NCBI RefSeq assembly: GCF_003268475.1
Contig: NZ_MCIF01000002.1
Coordinates: 4,095,744 to 4,159,743, forward strand
Reading direction: 5' to 3'
Length of the DNA: 64,000 bases
Source of the DNA: Thermogemmatispora tikiterensis
GTDB lineage: Bacteria; Chloroflexota; Ktedonobacteria; Ktedonobacterales; Ktedonobacteraceae
Shown: positions 36,107 to 44,691 of the stretch, piece after piece
Numbering within the stretch: the stretch's first letter is position 1
Layout: each line of letters begins with the position of its first letter
Translations under genes and position numbers: made by a program
Notes under the pieces: generated by a model
Seen by the model: only the letters and a program-made list of their open reading frames with translations
Database searches by the model: none
Told to the model about the DNA's origin: nothing

Positions 36107-36616
36107 GCCCCGAGCTGAGTTGTGCTAGAGGCTAGGCGAATTCCGGCTGCCGGCTGACTGCAGATCCCTGGCCTGATCCGCTGCAGGTGGGCAGTCAAGA
36201 CCACGGCAGGGCTGCTGCTCACTAGGGTACGAGCAAGTGATTGCAGACTGCCTGGGCTGTGCTCCTCCCTCCACTTCTGCTGTCCTGCTGCCAGTGTAAG
36301 ACTTTTGTTTTGGGCTCTTCCCCGGCTGGGTGGCGGCTCACGTCCAATAATAATGGATGCTCCTTTTCCTACGGTGCTCTCTAACTCTAATGGAAGGTCT
36401 CTCTCGCTTCAGGCGCTGCACCAAAGGAGCAGGCTCTCTGGCGCAGCGCCTGAAGCGAGCACGGTGGCAGCGTCCTTCTCAGAGAGAGGTAGTACTGTTA
36501 TCCCTCTGACCAGTTAAATGTTGGATTCTGGAATTTCTCTCGGTAGACTCACGAGTGGCGCCAGAGAGAGTGTGGTTGATGCACTGGTGAAGCAACAGCA
36601 CGAAAGGGAGAAAATT
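36107..36616. other. intergenic region with long inverted repeat
   Basis: No gene is supported. The stretch holds the 17-bp inverted repeat at 36403-36459 upstream of the small gene at 36617. Confidence 0.55.
36403..36459. repeat. 17-bp perfect inverted repeat, 23-base loop
   Basis: Arms 36403-36419 and 36443-36459 are exact reverse complements. The loop includes AAAGGAGC. There is no T-run after it, so it is not a standard terminator of the upstream DUF488 gene, which ends 300 bases earlier. It lies about 160 bases before the start of the 65-residue gene. Confidence 0.8.
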
Positions 36617-36814
36617 ATGAAAATCCAGCAATTCAAGTACCTCCACTGCTCAGAGGATCATGAAGAAGGAATTATTCTGGTTGATCCCGAGACCGAGTCC
36701 ATTCCGGTCACGGATGAGCGTGGAAACGTACTCTATTATTGCATGGGAGGACAGCACGTATTTTCTTCCGATATGAATGGGCTGATCATGCAGAGCCTCC
36801 TGGATGATGAGTAA
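36617..36814 (+). CDS. small protein of unknown function
   Basis: A 65-residue acidic protein (KIQQFKYLHCSEDHEEGIIL ... SSDMNGLIMQSLLDDE) with no signal peptide and no recognised domain. AAAGGGAG lies six bases before the ATG, and a strong terminator lies 100 bases after the stop, both supporting a real gene. It contains two Cys, one His pair region and many Asp and Glu. An unusual 17-bp hairpin lies upstream in its probable leader. Confidence 0.7.
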   Translation: MKIQQFKYLHCSEDHEEGIILVDPETESIPVTDERGNVLYYCMGGQHVFSSDMNGLIMQSLLDDE

Positions 36815-37115
36815 GTCGCAGATTTATCGATCTACGATAGAACAAGGACAGAGAAAGCCCGTCTCTCACCCATCATAGACGCCACATCATACCCACTTCT
36901 GGCCACACAGCCGACGCGCAGGGCTGAGCGCCCGACCCTGCGCGTCTCTTTCTTTCTCTGTCGCGCTTTCATGTCTGAAGCTGCCTGCTTGGCCAGTCAG
37001 TACAGCGGGATTGATGAGGCGAAGGGGCTCTGAACCTGAACTGCGTGCCCTGGCCCCAGAGAGCGGTGGGCAGTGATGGTGAAAACGAGCGCTGTGGTAG
37101 GCACGCCGGCGCTGC
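36815..37115. other. intergenic region with terminator
   Basis: Holds the terminator at 36913-36946. Nothing else is recognised before the convergent sigma-like gene. Confidence 0.6.
36913..36946 (+). terminator. Rho-independent terminator
   Basis: A perfect 11-bp GC-rich stem (36913-36923 with 36936-36946) is followed by a T-rich tail (CTCTTTCTTTCTC). Confidence 0.75.
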
Positions 37116-37802
37116 CTAATCGATGCCCAACAGCCAGCGCAGACGCTCGCGGTTGCGGCGCAGGCGGTCGATCAGATTATGATTGAGACGATAGATTTCC
37201 TTGATATCGCTAAACTCATCGGAGCAGCGCAGGACGATCTCGCGAGGTTTCAGGCCGCAGTAGTAGAGCAAGTAGGCGAGGCGCCGCTCGCGCTCATGAG
37301 GGAGCAGGCTCTGGATCGATTCCCAGGTATAGCTTCTTTCTTCATCGTCGAATTCCTCCTCTTCATTGAGGAGCACTGAGGTCTCTGGTTGAGGCAAGGC
37401 GATCTCCTGCCGACGTTGATAGCTGCGCAGTATGTCGATGATGACGCCGTGGAGCGTGGCGTGCAAGTAGCTGAGCACGGCCTTCAGGCTGGGGAATTCG
37501 GGGGGATGTTCCTGTACTGCCTGCCAGAAACGGCTGAAGGTCAAAGCGACATAGTTTTCTTCAGAATCATGCTGCAGCGCCTGGCCCATACCTGGGTGGG
37601 TGCGCAGCCAGAGGCGAACGGTTTCGCTCAGACATTGCTGCAGCAAGGTCCAGGCCTGGTCGGTCTGCTGCTCAACCGCCCGGCGAAATAGCTCCAGGCA
37701 ATAGCCTTCATCCCCTGGTTGGTGCCGGCGCGCACGCTGCAATTCCAGGGTGCAGTAGTTGGCCAGCACGGTGAGGTTGAGTTCGCTTAGCGTCTCTTCC
37801 AT
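37116..37802 (-). CDS. sigma-70-like protein (ECF-type)
   Basis: The 228-residue cytosolic protein resembles ECF sigma factors. A region-2-like helical segment reads LTFSRFWQAVQEHPPEFPSL followed by LSYLHATLHGVIIDILRSYQRR, and a region-4-like end reads LLPHERERRLAYLLYYCGLK with LNHNLIDRLRRNRERLR. An acidic linker lies between them. Similar proteins are numerous in Ktedonobacteria and not all are proven sigma factors. The ribosome site is weak. An ATAAGATC/GATCTTAT inverted repeat lies about 110-135 bases upstream. A second, different member sits at 60815. Confidence 0.65.
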   Translation of the reverse strand: MEETLSELNLTVLANYCTLELQRARRHQPGDEGYCLELFRRAVEQQTDQAWTLLQQCLSETVRLWLRTHPGMGQALQHDSEENYVALTFSRFWQAVQEHPPEFPSLKAVLSYLHATLHGVIIDILRSYQRRQEIALPQPETSVLLNEEEEFDDEERSYTWESIQSLLPHERERRLAYLLYYCGLKPREIVLRCSDEFSDIKEIYRLNHNLIDRLRRNRERLRWLLGID

Positions 37803-38327
37803 GTTTGTTGTCCCCGCTGTTCTCGCTCAGCAGCCCTATAGTACGATGCATTGCCATAATCAGCAGTCTCTGCTTAGCCGGTTCTGTGGAGTGGAAGGAT
37901 CTACCGGTAGAATAAGATCTGCATCTATGGATCTTATGACGGAAGATCCATTTCAAAAATACAATAGCTCATCCATTATAGGCATAATAGTGCTCACCCC
38001 AGATTTGAAGAAGAGAAGAGTAGAGCGAAGCGGCGCCCCCGGTCCTGCTCTGGTATTTGGTCAGTTAACGACAGAACTTTCTTCGAGAATAACCGAATGT
38101 GCAAGAGTTTGTCAAGCGAGGACTGTCTGCAGGAAATAACGCTTTTCTTCTCTGTCAACGCTCTGGGAGAGCCGGGCCTTGGAAAACTATTGTACTTTAG
38201 CAGTATTTTGTGGGAAAATTGTATTATGGTTGGAAGTGTGAGGCGTTCCCCGGCCTCGGCCTCGGGAGCGCCGGTCTGGTTCGGTGAGTCTAAGGAAGGA
38301 AGGAAGGAAAGAAGGGTGGAAAGAGAG
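37803..38327. other. divergent intergenic region with AAGG repeat
   Basis: AT-richer than its surroundings. It contains the inverted repeat at 37912-37937, and four AAGG units at 38292-38307 directly upstream of the lipoprotein start. An open frame running into the lipoprotein from 38097 is not favoured. Confidence 0.5.
37912..37937. promoter_or_regulatory. ATAAGATC/GATCTTAT inverted repeat
   Basis: Eight-base perfect arms are separated by ten bases. The position upstream of the sigma-like gene suggests an operator; this is unproven. Confidence 0.35.
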
Positions 38328-38915
38328 ATGCGACGGTGGAACTTGTACCTGGTGCTTCTCTGGTGGGCGACGAGCCTTGTGCTCTTGAGCGGTTGTGGCA
38401 GTGCTGCATTGCCGGCCTTGCCTGGATCGGGGAGGGGGACTTCGCCGACGGTGGAGTCGGGCGTGAGGCCGAAGATTGTGGCCTCTGCGCCTGTTGGTGG
38501 GGAGGGGCCGACGCCGACCGCGGCTCCGATCTCAGCTCCTCTGGCTTCGCCTACGGCGACAGCGGCGCCGACGAGGCCGGTGCAGGCCTCGATTGTCAGC
38601 GTGGCTCTGAGCTTTTATGCCGCTGTCCAGGCCCAGGACTACGCTCGGGCCTATAGTTACCTGGCCAATGATGTTACCATTAATCCCACGGGTGATCGTC
38701 CTCAGCCCCTGACCAGGGATCACTTTGTGCAGACGGCGCGCTCGCTGGATGAGACGATGGGCAAGGTCACGGCTTTTTCGGCTGAGGTTGATGCCAATAG
38801 TCCTACGATCATTATCATGACGATTTCTCGTAGCAATCTCGCGGCCTATCACTCGCATTTGGTTTTCAAGGATCTGGGTGGGAGTTGGAAGATTGCCTCG
38901 CTTGATAGAATCTAA
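38328..38915 (+). CDS. lipoprotein with NTF2-like (DUF4878-like) domain
   Basis: The 195-residue protein has a lipoprotein signal ending in the lipobox LLSGC, a Pro/Thr/Ala-rich stalk, and a domain beginning SIVSVALSFYAAVQAQDYARAYSYL and ending GSWKIASLDRI. That pattern is typical of NTF2-like folds that accumulate in surface lipoproteins of this phylum. The membrane protein at 54160 has the same domain (YYSAIQQQNYSQAYSYLAID...SEWKITQLDNI), so they are paralogues. Function is unknown. ATG 38328 lies after a purine-rich ribosome region that contains tandem AAGG repeats. Confidence 0.78.
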   Translation: MRRWNLYLVLLWWATSLVLLSGCGSAALPALPGSGRGTSPTVESGVRPKIVASAPVGGEGPTPTAAPISAPLASPTATAAPTRPVQASIVSVALSFYAAVQAQDYARAYSYLANDVTINPTGDRPQPLTRDHFVQTARSLDETMGKVTAFSAEVDANSPTIIIMTISRSNLAAYHSHLVFKDLGGSWKIASLDRI

Positions 38916-39050
38916 GCCGGGGCGGCGCCGCTGCTGGTGTTCAGCTCTGGCCAGCCGCGGTGGGGTAGGGGTGAAGGGGCTGGCTGGTCGGCTGACTGTC
39001 TGATGGGGTGCTGCCCGGATTCTGCCTGCTAGTAAAGGAGCGAGCTGATC

Positions 39051-39536
39051 TTGTTTCGACCGGTTTTGGCAACGCTCGGCTATATTCTGTCGCCGGATCG
39101 CCAGCAGGTGCTGATGATTCAGCGCAACAAGCGTCCTGATGACCTGCATTTTGGCAAGTACAATGGCCTGGGCGGACGGCTGGAGCCGCATGAGGACATT
39201 GTAAGCGGGATGCGGCGTGAGATCCGCGAGGAGTCTGGCCTGGAGGCGGAAGAGCTGGTCCTGCGGGGGACGATCTCCTGGCCAGGTTTTGGCAAGAATG
39301 GCGAGGATTGGTTTGGCTTTATTTTCCGCATTGAGCGCTGGTCTGGGCAGCCACATGCTGGCAACCATGAAGGGACACTGGTGTGGGTGCCGTTGGCCGA
39401 GCTGGAGAGGCTGCCACTCTGGCCTGGCGATCGCTACTTCCTGTCGATGGTTTTCGATGATGATCCGCGGGCTTTTCATGGCTGCATGCCTTATCACAAT
39501 GGTCAGCCACAGAGCTGGTCGTATGTGCGGGTTTAG
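39051..39536 (+). CDS. Nudix hydrolase, MutT/8-oxo-dGTPase-like
   Basis: The 161-residue protein contains the complete Nudix box (G-x5-E-x7-REIREESGL) within GGRLEPHED...MRREIREESGL. The N-terminal RPVLATLGYILSPDRQQVLMIQ and the late segment WFGFIFRIERWSGQP match 8-oxo-dGTP diphosphatases, which cleanse the nucleotide pool. The catalytic glutamates are intact. The start is TTG at 39051 with AAAGGAG ten bases upstream, an unusual but well-supported start. Confidence 0.88.
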   Translation: MFRPVLATLGYILSPDRQQVLMIQRNKRPDDLHFGKYNGLGGRLEPHEDIVSGMRREIREESGLEAEELVLRGTISWPGFGKNGEDWFGFIFRIERWSGQPHAGNHEGTLVWVPLAELERLPLWPGDRYFLSMVFDDDPRAFHGCMPYHNGQPQSWSYVRV

Positions 39537-39861
39537 GTGAGGGTAGTGGTAGGGTGGTGGTCCGCCGGCGGCTTGGCCTGAAGGAGGTATCTTGTTCCGC
39601 CTGCGGCCTGCCCGCTGTAGCGGACCGCCGGTGAGCCAGCCAAGACCAACAGAAGGCTGCTCACCTTCCCCATCGGTCCGGCGGGGGGCCGAACGCGAGG
39701 TGAGCAGCCTTCTGCCTCGGGTCGTCGGGGGAGAAGGGAGAAGTATCTGCTCATCGTGGTTGGGGGGCTTCCCCGTCCTCGCCGGTATGTTCTCTTCTCT
39801 CCCCGAAGAGGGCCAGCAGATTAGGCTGGCGCTGCTACGGACGTGTGAGTTGGTGGGCCTC
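39537..39861. other. intergenic region with long inverted repeat
   Basis: No gene is supported. It contains the 17-bp inverted repeat at 39650-39714 and related GGTCCGCCGG motifs on either side. Confidence 0.55.
39650..39714. repeat. 17-bp perfect inverted repeat, 31-base loop
   Basis: Arms 39650-39666 and 39698-39714 are exact reverse complements (beginning CAGAAGGCTGCTC). Its GC-rich loop itself can fold. It lies between converging genes and could be a terminator, a REP/MITE-like element or an RNA. Confidence 0.75.
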
Positions 39862-40362
39862 TCAGGCGACCGTGCTTGAGGCCGGCGCCGGGGCCGCTTT
39901 GAGTATATAGCCAGTCTCTAAGATGGAGACGATGTTAATGCCAAAGATGCGCAGCTTGATGCGCACACGCGAAAGGACGTTGCGAATAGGGCGCGTGGCC
40001 TGTTCCCAGGTGCCGTCTTCGAGGGACTTGAGCAGGTTGGCGCGGCAGCGCTCAATGGTGCGCTCGTTGACCTCGCCGTGGTAGAAGTGGGCGAAGAGCA
40101 CCTCGTACGGACAGTAGTAGGGGTAGGAGTCCAGCAGCGGACGAAGGACGTTCATCTCGTTGTTGGTGAACTGCTGCTGAAGCACCAGCGCTGGTTGTTT
40201 GTCGAGATAGGTGAGGCAGGAGAGGGTGCCGAAGGCCGTATTGAGGGCGAGGACGTATCCTTCTGAGAGCACGCCATGCAGCGTGTAGTGCTTGATGTGC
40301 TCGCGATCGTGGACAAGTTTACGTGCGACGCGGGCCTCTTCTCGGCAAGCGATCATTTGCAT
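39862..40362 (-). CDS. orphan OmpR/PhoB-type winged-helix DNA-binding protein
   Basis: The 166-residue protein ends with a winged-helix resembling the output domain of OmpR/PhoB regulators: LVLQQQFTNNEMNVLRPLL, then TRPIRNVLSRVRIKLRIFG and SILETGYILKAA. The N-terminal part is a short region that does not look like a receiver domain, as no Asp-containing phosphoacceptor motif is seen. It may therefore act without a partner kinase. ATG 40362 follows AAGGAG by seven bases; the upstream frame continues but lacks support. It is divergent from the STAND regulator at 40869. Confidence 0.7.
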   Translation of the reverse strand: MQMIACREEARVARKLVHDREHIKHYTLHGVLSEGYVLALNTAFGTLSCLTYLDKQPALVLQQQFTNNEMNVLRPLLDSYPYYCPYEVLFAHFYHGEVNERTIERCRANLLKSLEDGTWEQATRPIRNVLSRVRIKLRIFGINIVSILETGYILKAAPAPASSTVA

Positions 40363-40868
40363 GGCGATTCTCCTTGTTCGTTGCTGCATATGACTGGACA
40401 GTACTCCCTGACCGGTAGACGCGCGGATCGGGGCGTGGCGCCGCGGATGCGACGCGGCGATGGCAATCCCTCGCGCTTGTGGCTGGCCAACTACTGGGCC
40501 ACAGCTGGTGGCCATGATTACGGGTACAATCCGCTCCTGCTCCTGCTGCCTGGCGAGCTGCTAGGAGGCGCCAGAATGCACGAGCGAGTGAGCACGTGAC
40601 AGGTAAAAGAAGAAGAGCACGCAGGGGGCGAGGTCAATGGTAGGGTCCCTGGGGTGAGACGCGCCGTGGTCCTGCGGCGGGTGGCATTGGCCTCACCTGG
40701 CGGCGGGCGCCCCGTCCCTGAAAGGGCGTCCACCGTTTCCCTACGTGTTCTTTACTTTATTATGCCGAGCGACCATGTACATCAGAAAGTACTTATGTTA
40801 TCATTTCCCTAGACATCTTTATCATTTCGAGGGGTTCTCTTCTTTTGGGCGTCGGGGGAGGCCTGTCC
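40363..40868. other. divergent intergenic region
   Basis: Contains an AT-rich stretch near 40740-40810 that probably holds the promoter of the STAND gene; boxes cannot be assigned confidently. No gene is supported. Confidence 0.5.
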
Positions 40869-43556
40869 ATGAGTAGCAACCGGTCGGTGGAGGAGCCACC
40901 GCGGCCCCGCGTGCGTCTCGTGGAGGCTCGCATGAGCCGTGGCTGGTCGCAGCAGGAGGTGGCTGAGCGACTGGGGACGACGCATGTCAATGTGAGCCGT
41001 TGGGAGCGCGGGGTAACGAAGCCCAATCCATATTTCCGGCGCAAGTTGTGCCGGCTGTTCGGGTTAACGGAGGAGGAGCTGGATCTGGCGCCCGCTGGGC
41101 CTGAGATCCCGGGGCGGGGGGCGCAGGTAGGGGATGGGGTGGCGGTGGAGACGGGTGGTGGTGGAACGGGACGGGGTGAGCAAGATCTGCAACGTGGCCC
41201 TGACTCTGGTCCGCTGGGGGATGCCGCGGGTGGGCGTCCGGCTGAGGCGGTTATTGATCCGATGATCCCTCTGCCGCCGCCGGTGCGCCTGGTGGGGCGC
41301 GATGCCGAGCTGCGGCGTATTAAGGGGCGTCTTTTTGCCGGTGAGGCGGTGGCGCTGAGTGCCTTGAATGGGTTGCCTGGGGTGGGCAAGACTTCGCTGG
41401 CGGTGGCGCTGGCGCATGATCCCGAGGTGCGTGCTTATTTCAAGGATGGGATTCTCTGGGCGGCGCTCGGGCCGCGTCCCAATATGACGGGGTTGTTGAG
41501 CCGTTGGGGGGCGTTGCTGGGTTTACCGGCGACGGAGGTGGCTGGGTTGACGAGCCTGGAGGCCTGGGCCAGGGCTTTGCGTACGGCGATCGGGCCGCGG
41601 CGGATGTTGCTGGTGATCGATGATGCCTGGCGGATTGAGGAGGCGCTGGCGTTGAAGGTGGGCGGGGCCCAGTGTGCGCATTTGTTGACGACGCGCTTTG
41701 CGCATGTGGCGACAGAGTTCGCGGTGGAGGGAGCGGCGGCGATCGCGGAGTTGGGGGAGGAGGATAGTCTGCAGCTCCTACGTTTGTTGGCTCCGACGGC
41801 GGTGGATCTGGAGCCGGAGCGCGTGCGGGCTTTGGTGCGGGCGGTCGGCGGTTTGCCGTTGGCGCTGACGTTGATTGGGAATTATTTGCGCAAGGAGAGT
41901 TATACGGGGCAGGTGCGGCGTATTCGGACGGCGCTGCAGCGGCTGAGCGATGCGCGGGTGCGCCTGGGGTTGACGGAGCTGCGGGGACCGGTGGAGGTGC
42001 ATTCGAGCCTGCAGGGGGAGCCGGCGCTGTCGCTGCAGTCGGTGATTGCGGTGTCGGATGAGCAGTTGAGCGCGGCGGCGCGCGCGGCGCTGTACGCGCT
42101 CTCGGTTTTTCCGCCGAAGCCAGCGAGTTTTTCTGAGGAGGCGGCTTTAGCGGTGGCGGCCTGCTCGACGGATGAGCTGGATGCGCTGGTGGATGCCGGC
42201 TTGCTGGAGAGCAACGGGGGCGATCGCTATCTATTGCATCAGGTGATTGCCGATTATGCGCGGGCGCGCCTGGAGGCCCAGGAGGAGGCGAGGGCGCAGG
42301 CCCCTTTTGGGCGCCTGGTGGAGTATGCGATCGCTTATGCTGAGAAGCATCGCACGGACTACGAGTTATTGGATCGAGAGAGCGCGGTGATTGTGGCGGG
42401 GCTGGAGGCGGCCTATATGCTGGGACGGCAGGAGGAGCTGGTGCGTGGGGTGGTGACGTTTGCGCCGTTCTTGCTGGTGCGTGCTCTGTATGGTGTGGCC
42501 GAGCAATGGCTGCAGCGCGCGCAGACGGCGGCCCAGGCCCTGGGTGATCAGCGCGGGCTGACAGGGGTACTGCTCTACCGTGGGCAGATTGCGCTGCGCC
42601 AGGGGGATTATACGAGCGCAGAGAGCTACTATCAGGAGGGGTTGCAGCTGGCCCGCGCCCAGGGCGATCAGGAGCGTATTTGTGCACTGCTGGCGGATTT
42701 GGGAATGGTATCGTGGAAGCGCGGGGAGTATGGTCATGCAGAGAGCTATCTGCAGGAAGGTTTGTGGCTGGCCCGCAGCATCGGGAATAGGGAACAATTG
42801 TGTGAAGTGCTTGCGACTCTAGGGGCCCTGGCAGCTCGCCAAGGAAACTATGTCCGGGCCGACACCTATCTGCAAGAGGGCTTGCTGTTAGCCCAAGCAA
42901 TTGGTGATCGAGAGCGTATATGTACACTGTTGTTAAATCTTGGCGCTTCGGCTTCTGAACAAGGAATGTTTATTAGTGCCAAAAAGTATTTTGAACAAGG
43001 CTTGTCTATTGCTAAGGATATAGGTCATAGAAGTTTAATGAGCGCTCTATTAAATAATCTAGGTGATATTTGCTTGGGTCAAGAAGACTATAATGAGGCA
43101 GAGCACTTCTTTATAGAAGCTTTGCAATTAGCACGTCAAATAGAACATCCAGAGTACATTAGTGCTTTCCTTCTTAACATTGGGCTTGTGGCCCGGAAAC
43201 GGGGAGATTATCAGCGAGCAGAACTTGCTTTTAAGGAGGGATTGAATATTGCCAGAAATTTAGGAATATCTTATCTTCTTTACGAAGGTCTCTATGAGTA
43301 TGGAAATCTCTGCCTCTTCCTTAGGCGTTTTGATGATGCAAGGAATGCTTTTGTTGAAATAATTAGTATTGCTCCAAGGGGAGGAATCGATGCTATAGCT
43401 CTTGCTAAGTATGGCCTAGCGAGGGTAGAGGCTTCTGAGGGGCATCTTGAGATTGCTCGCCAACTCGCTAATGAAAGCGTCGCGATACTGAAAGCTCTTG
43501 GCCACAGAAGTGCCAAGGAGGTACTTGAGTGGTTAAAATCATTAAAGAGTATTTAG
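40869..43556 (+). CDS. STAND regulator: XRE HTH - NB-ARC - TPR
   Basis: The 895-residue protein starts with an XRE helix-turn-helix (RLVEARMSRGWSQQEVAERL ... VNVSRWERG). A Gly-rich linker and an NB-ARC NTPase follow, with Walker A GLPGVGKTSLA (K174), Walker B MLLVIDDAW, HLLTTRF and the GLPLAL motif; then a winged-helix and about ten TPR units. STAND proteins use nucleotide state to switch after ligand binding to the C-terminal repeats, here probably altering DNA binding. From about 42850 the DNA becomes strikingly AT-rich (residues about 660 onward) although the TPR frame is unbroken. The ATG at 40869 follows GGGGGAGG by seven bases. A 42-residue exported-peptide gene faces it across a shared hairpin. 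Confidence 0.88.
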   Translation: MSSNRSVEEPPRPRVRLVEARMSRGWSQQEVAERLGTTHVNVSRWERGVTKPNPYFRRKLCRLFGLTEEELDLAPAGPEIPGRGAQVGDGVAVETGGGGTGRGEQDLQRGPDSGPLGDAAGGRPAEAVIDPMIPLPPPVRLVGRDAELRRIKGRLFAGEAVALSALNGLPGVGKTSLAVALAHDPEVRAYFKDGILWAALGPRPNMTGLLSRWGALLGLPATEVAGLTSLEAWARALRTAIGPRRMLLVIDDAWRIEEALALKVGGAQCAHLLTTRFAHVATEFAVEGAAAIAELGEEDSLQLLRLLAPTAVDLEPERVRALVRAVGGLPLALTLIGNYLRKESYTGQVRRIRTALQRLSDARVRLGLTELRGPVEVHSSLQGEPALSLQSVIAVSDEQLSAAARAALYALSVFPPKPASFSEEAALAVAACSTDELDALVDAGLLESNGGDRYLLHQVIADYARARLEAQEEARAQAPFGRLVEYAIAYAEKHRTDYELLDRESAVIVAGLEAAYMLGRQEELVRGVVTFAPFLLVRALYGVAEQWLQRAQTAAQALGDQRGLTGVLLYRGQIALRQGDYTSAESYYQEGLQLARAQGDQERICALLADLGMVSWKRGEYGHAESYLQEGLWLARSIGNREQLCEVLATLGALAARQGNYVRADTYLQEGLLLAQAIGDRERICTLLLNLGASASEQGMFISAKKYFEQGLSIAKDIGHRSLMSALLNNLGDICLGQEDYNEAEHFFIEALQLARQIEHPEYISAFLLNIGLVARKRGDYQRAELAFKEGLNIARNLGISYLLYEGLYEYGNLCLFLRRFDDARNAFVEIISIAPRGGIDAIALAKYGLARVEASEGHLEIARQLANESVAILKALGHRSAKEVLEWLKSLKSI

Positions 43557-43564
43557 AGAAGAGT

Positions 43565-43602
43565 GGAGGTCCGAAAGGCAAAATACTGGGATTCGGACCT
43601 CC
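43565..43602. terminator. bidirectional hairpin between STAND and peptide genes
   Basis: A perfect 11-bp stem (43565-43575 with 43592-43602) encloses a 16-base loop. It lies ten bases after the STAND stop and 22 bases after the peptide stop on the other strand. Confidence 0.65.
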
Positions 43603-43624
43603 TCCTGTCGTTCTTTGGAGAATC

Positions 43625-43753
43625 CTAACGGGCCCATACGACAATATTCGGGCTTGCCGCGTGTGTCGCCAGCGGTGTAATCGTCAGAGCCAGAGCGACG
43701 ACGGCCAGCAGGACAACCAGCGGAACGATCCAGCGCAGATTCTTCTTCAGCAT
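43625..43753 (-). CDS. 42-residue Sec-type small exported peptide
   Basis: The tiny gene encodes two Lys, a long Leu/Val/Ala membrane core, an Ala-Thr-His-Ala-Ala cleavage-like region and a terminal SPNIVVWAR. GGGGAGG lies seven bases before the ATG, a stronger ribosome site than most genes in the window. If signal peptidase cuts, the mature peptide would have only 9-10 residues, the size of a signalling peptide. It ends 70 bases from the stop of the XRE-NB-ARC-TPR gene, on the opposite strand. In RRNPP systems of Firmicutes, a TPR regulator senses such a peptide encoded beside it; this analogy is inference. Alternatively it is a small membrane protein. Confidence 0.55.
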   Translation of the reverse strand: MLKKNLRWIVPLVVLLAVVALALTITPLATHAASPNIVVWAR

Positions 43754-44046
43754 TGTAAAACCTCCCCAATCGATAAATAACGGAATCTCGACAGAGTGAG
43801 CCGTAGACCCTCGCAGGAACGCGAGGTGAATGGTATGGCAAACAGGCGTACCTAGTGAGTAAGCGAGCTGCGACTGGCCTGCCTGATCCAGGCTCTGGCC
43901 AGGGCCGGCGGCGGTGGCGCGCACGGATAGCCCTCCTCGCAGCGTTAGCGGTCAGGCCCTGCCTGGTTCGTCCCACGTCCCAGGCGCTCAGCTTCTCAGC
44001 TCTCAGGCACTCGACGCCCTGCTGGAGAAGCCTGCTTGTTGCTCAA

Positions 44047-44062
44047 TGAGTGAGTGAGTGAG
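44047..44062. repeat. tandem TGAG x4
   Basis: Four exact tetramers in non-coding sequence, followed by GCGA-rich units. Confidence 0.8.
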
Positions 44063-44242
44063 CGAACGGACGAGCGAGCGGATCAGCTGAGCTGAACTGA
44101 GTCAAGCAAAGGTAGCGGCCCCTCGGCTGTAACGAGCCCCACTGCTCTGCTGCACCATCAAGGCGCGACGCGACCACTTTCCGTAACCAGCGGGCTGTTC
44201 TGTGGTAATGATGCACTGGCTTACGACTGGTTCAGGCGACTC

Positions 44243-44262
44243 GACCGACCGACCGACCGACC
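44243..44262. repeat. tandem GACC x5
   Basis: Five exact tetramers followed by AACC units, in non-coding sequence. Confidence 0.8.
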
Positions 44263-44691
44263 AACCAACTTATGGCCTGCCCTTTGGTTACGTGACGGCC
44301 TGGCAAACGCAGTTGCAATTGCGAACGAGGGCCGGTATTGCCTGCTCACCCTGCTCAGCTGACTGGCCAGCCCTTTACCTCGGCCTGATCCCGGCTGCCC
44401 ATTGGCTGCCCCTGGAGCCAATGGGGCGAAGATCTTATACCACCGTGGCGCGAACCACTGACGACAGGCCCCTGCGAGGAGAGCTAGCCGCCGCGCCACC
44501 GACGACCGACCTGCAAACTGAGCCACAACGATGCAATCGTCTTGTTCAAGGTACTCTGGTCTGGACGGACCGGCTATCCTGAGCGGGTGGGGCAGCGCTA
44601 TCGGCACTGCACCCTGGATAGCTGGCCCCGACTGACCAGCACGAGCGGCCTTTCTCCTCCCCACCGATAGATCCGGGCCGCTCAGTCCTTC

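Noticed and set aside
41440-42927. 495-codon open frame antisense to the STAND gene
   Set aside because: It is extremely Pro/Ala/Arg-rich, has no ribosome site and stops where the STAND gene turns AT-rich, as expected from a GC-rich coding shadow.
44202-44582. 126-codon frame with Thr-Asp-Arg-Pro repeats
   Set aside because: The repeats simply translate the GACC tandem repeat; no ribosome site.
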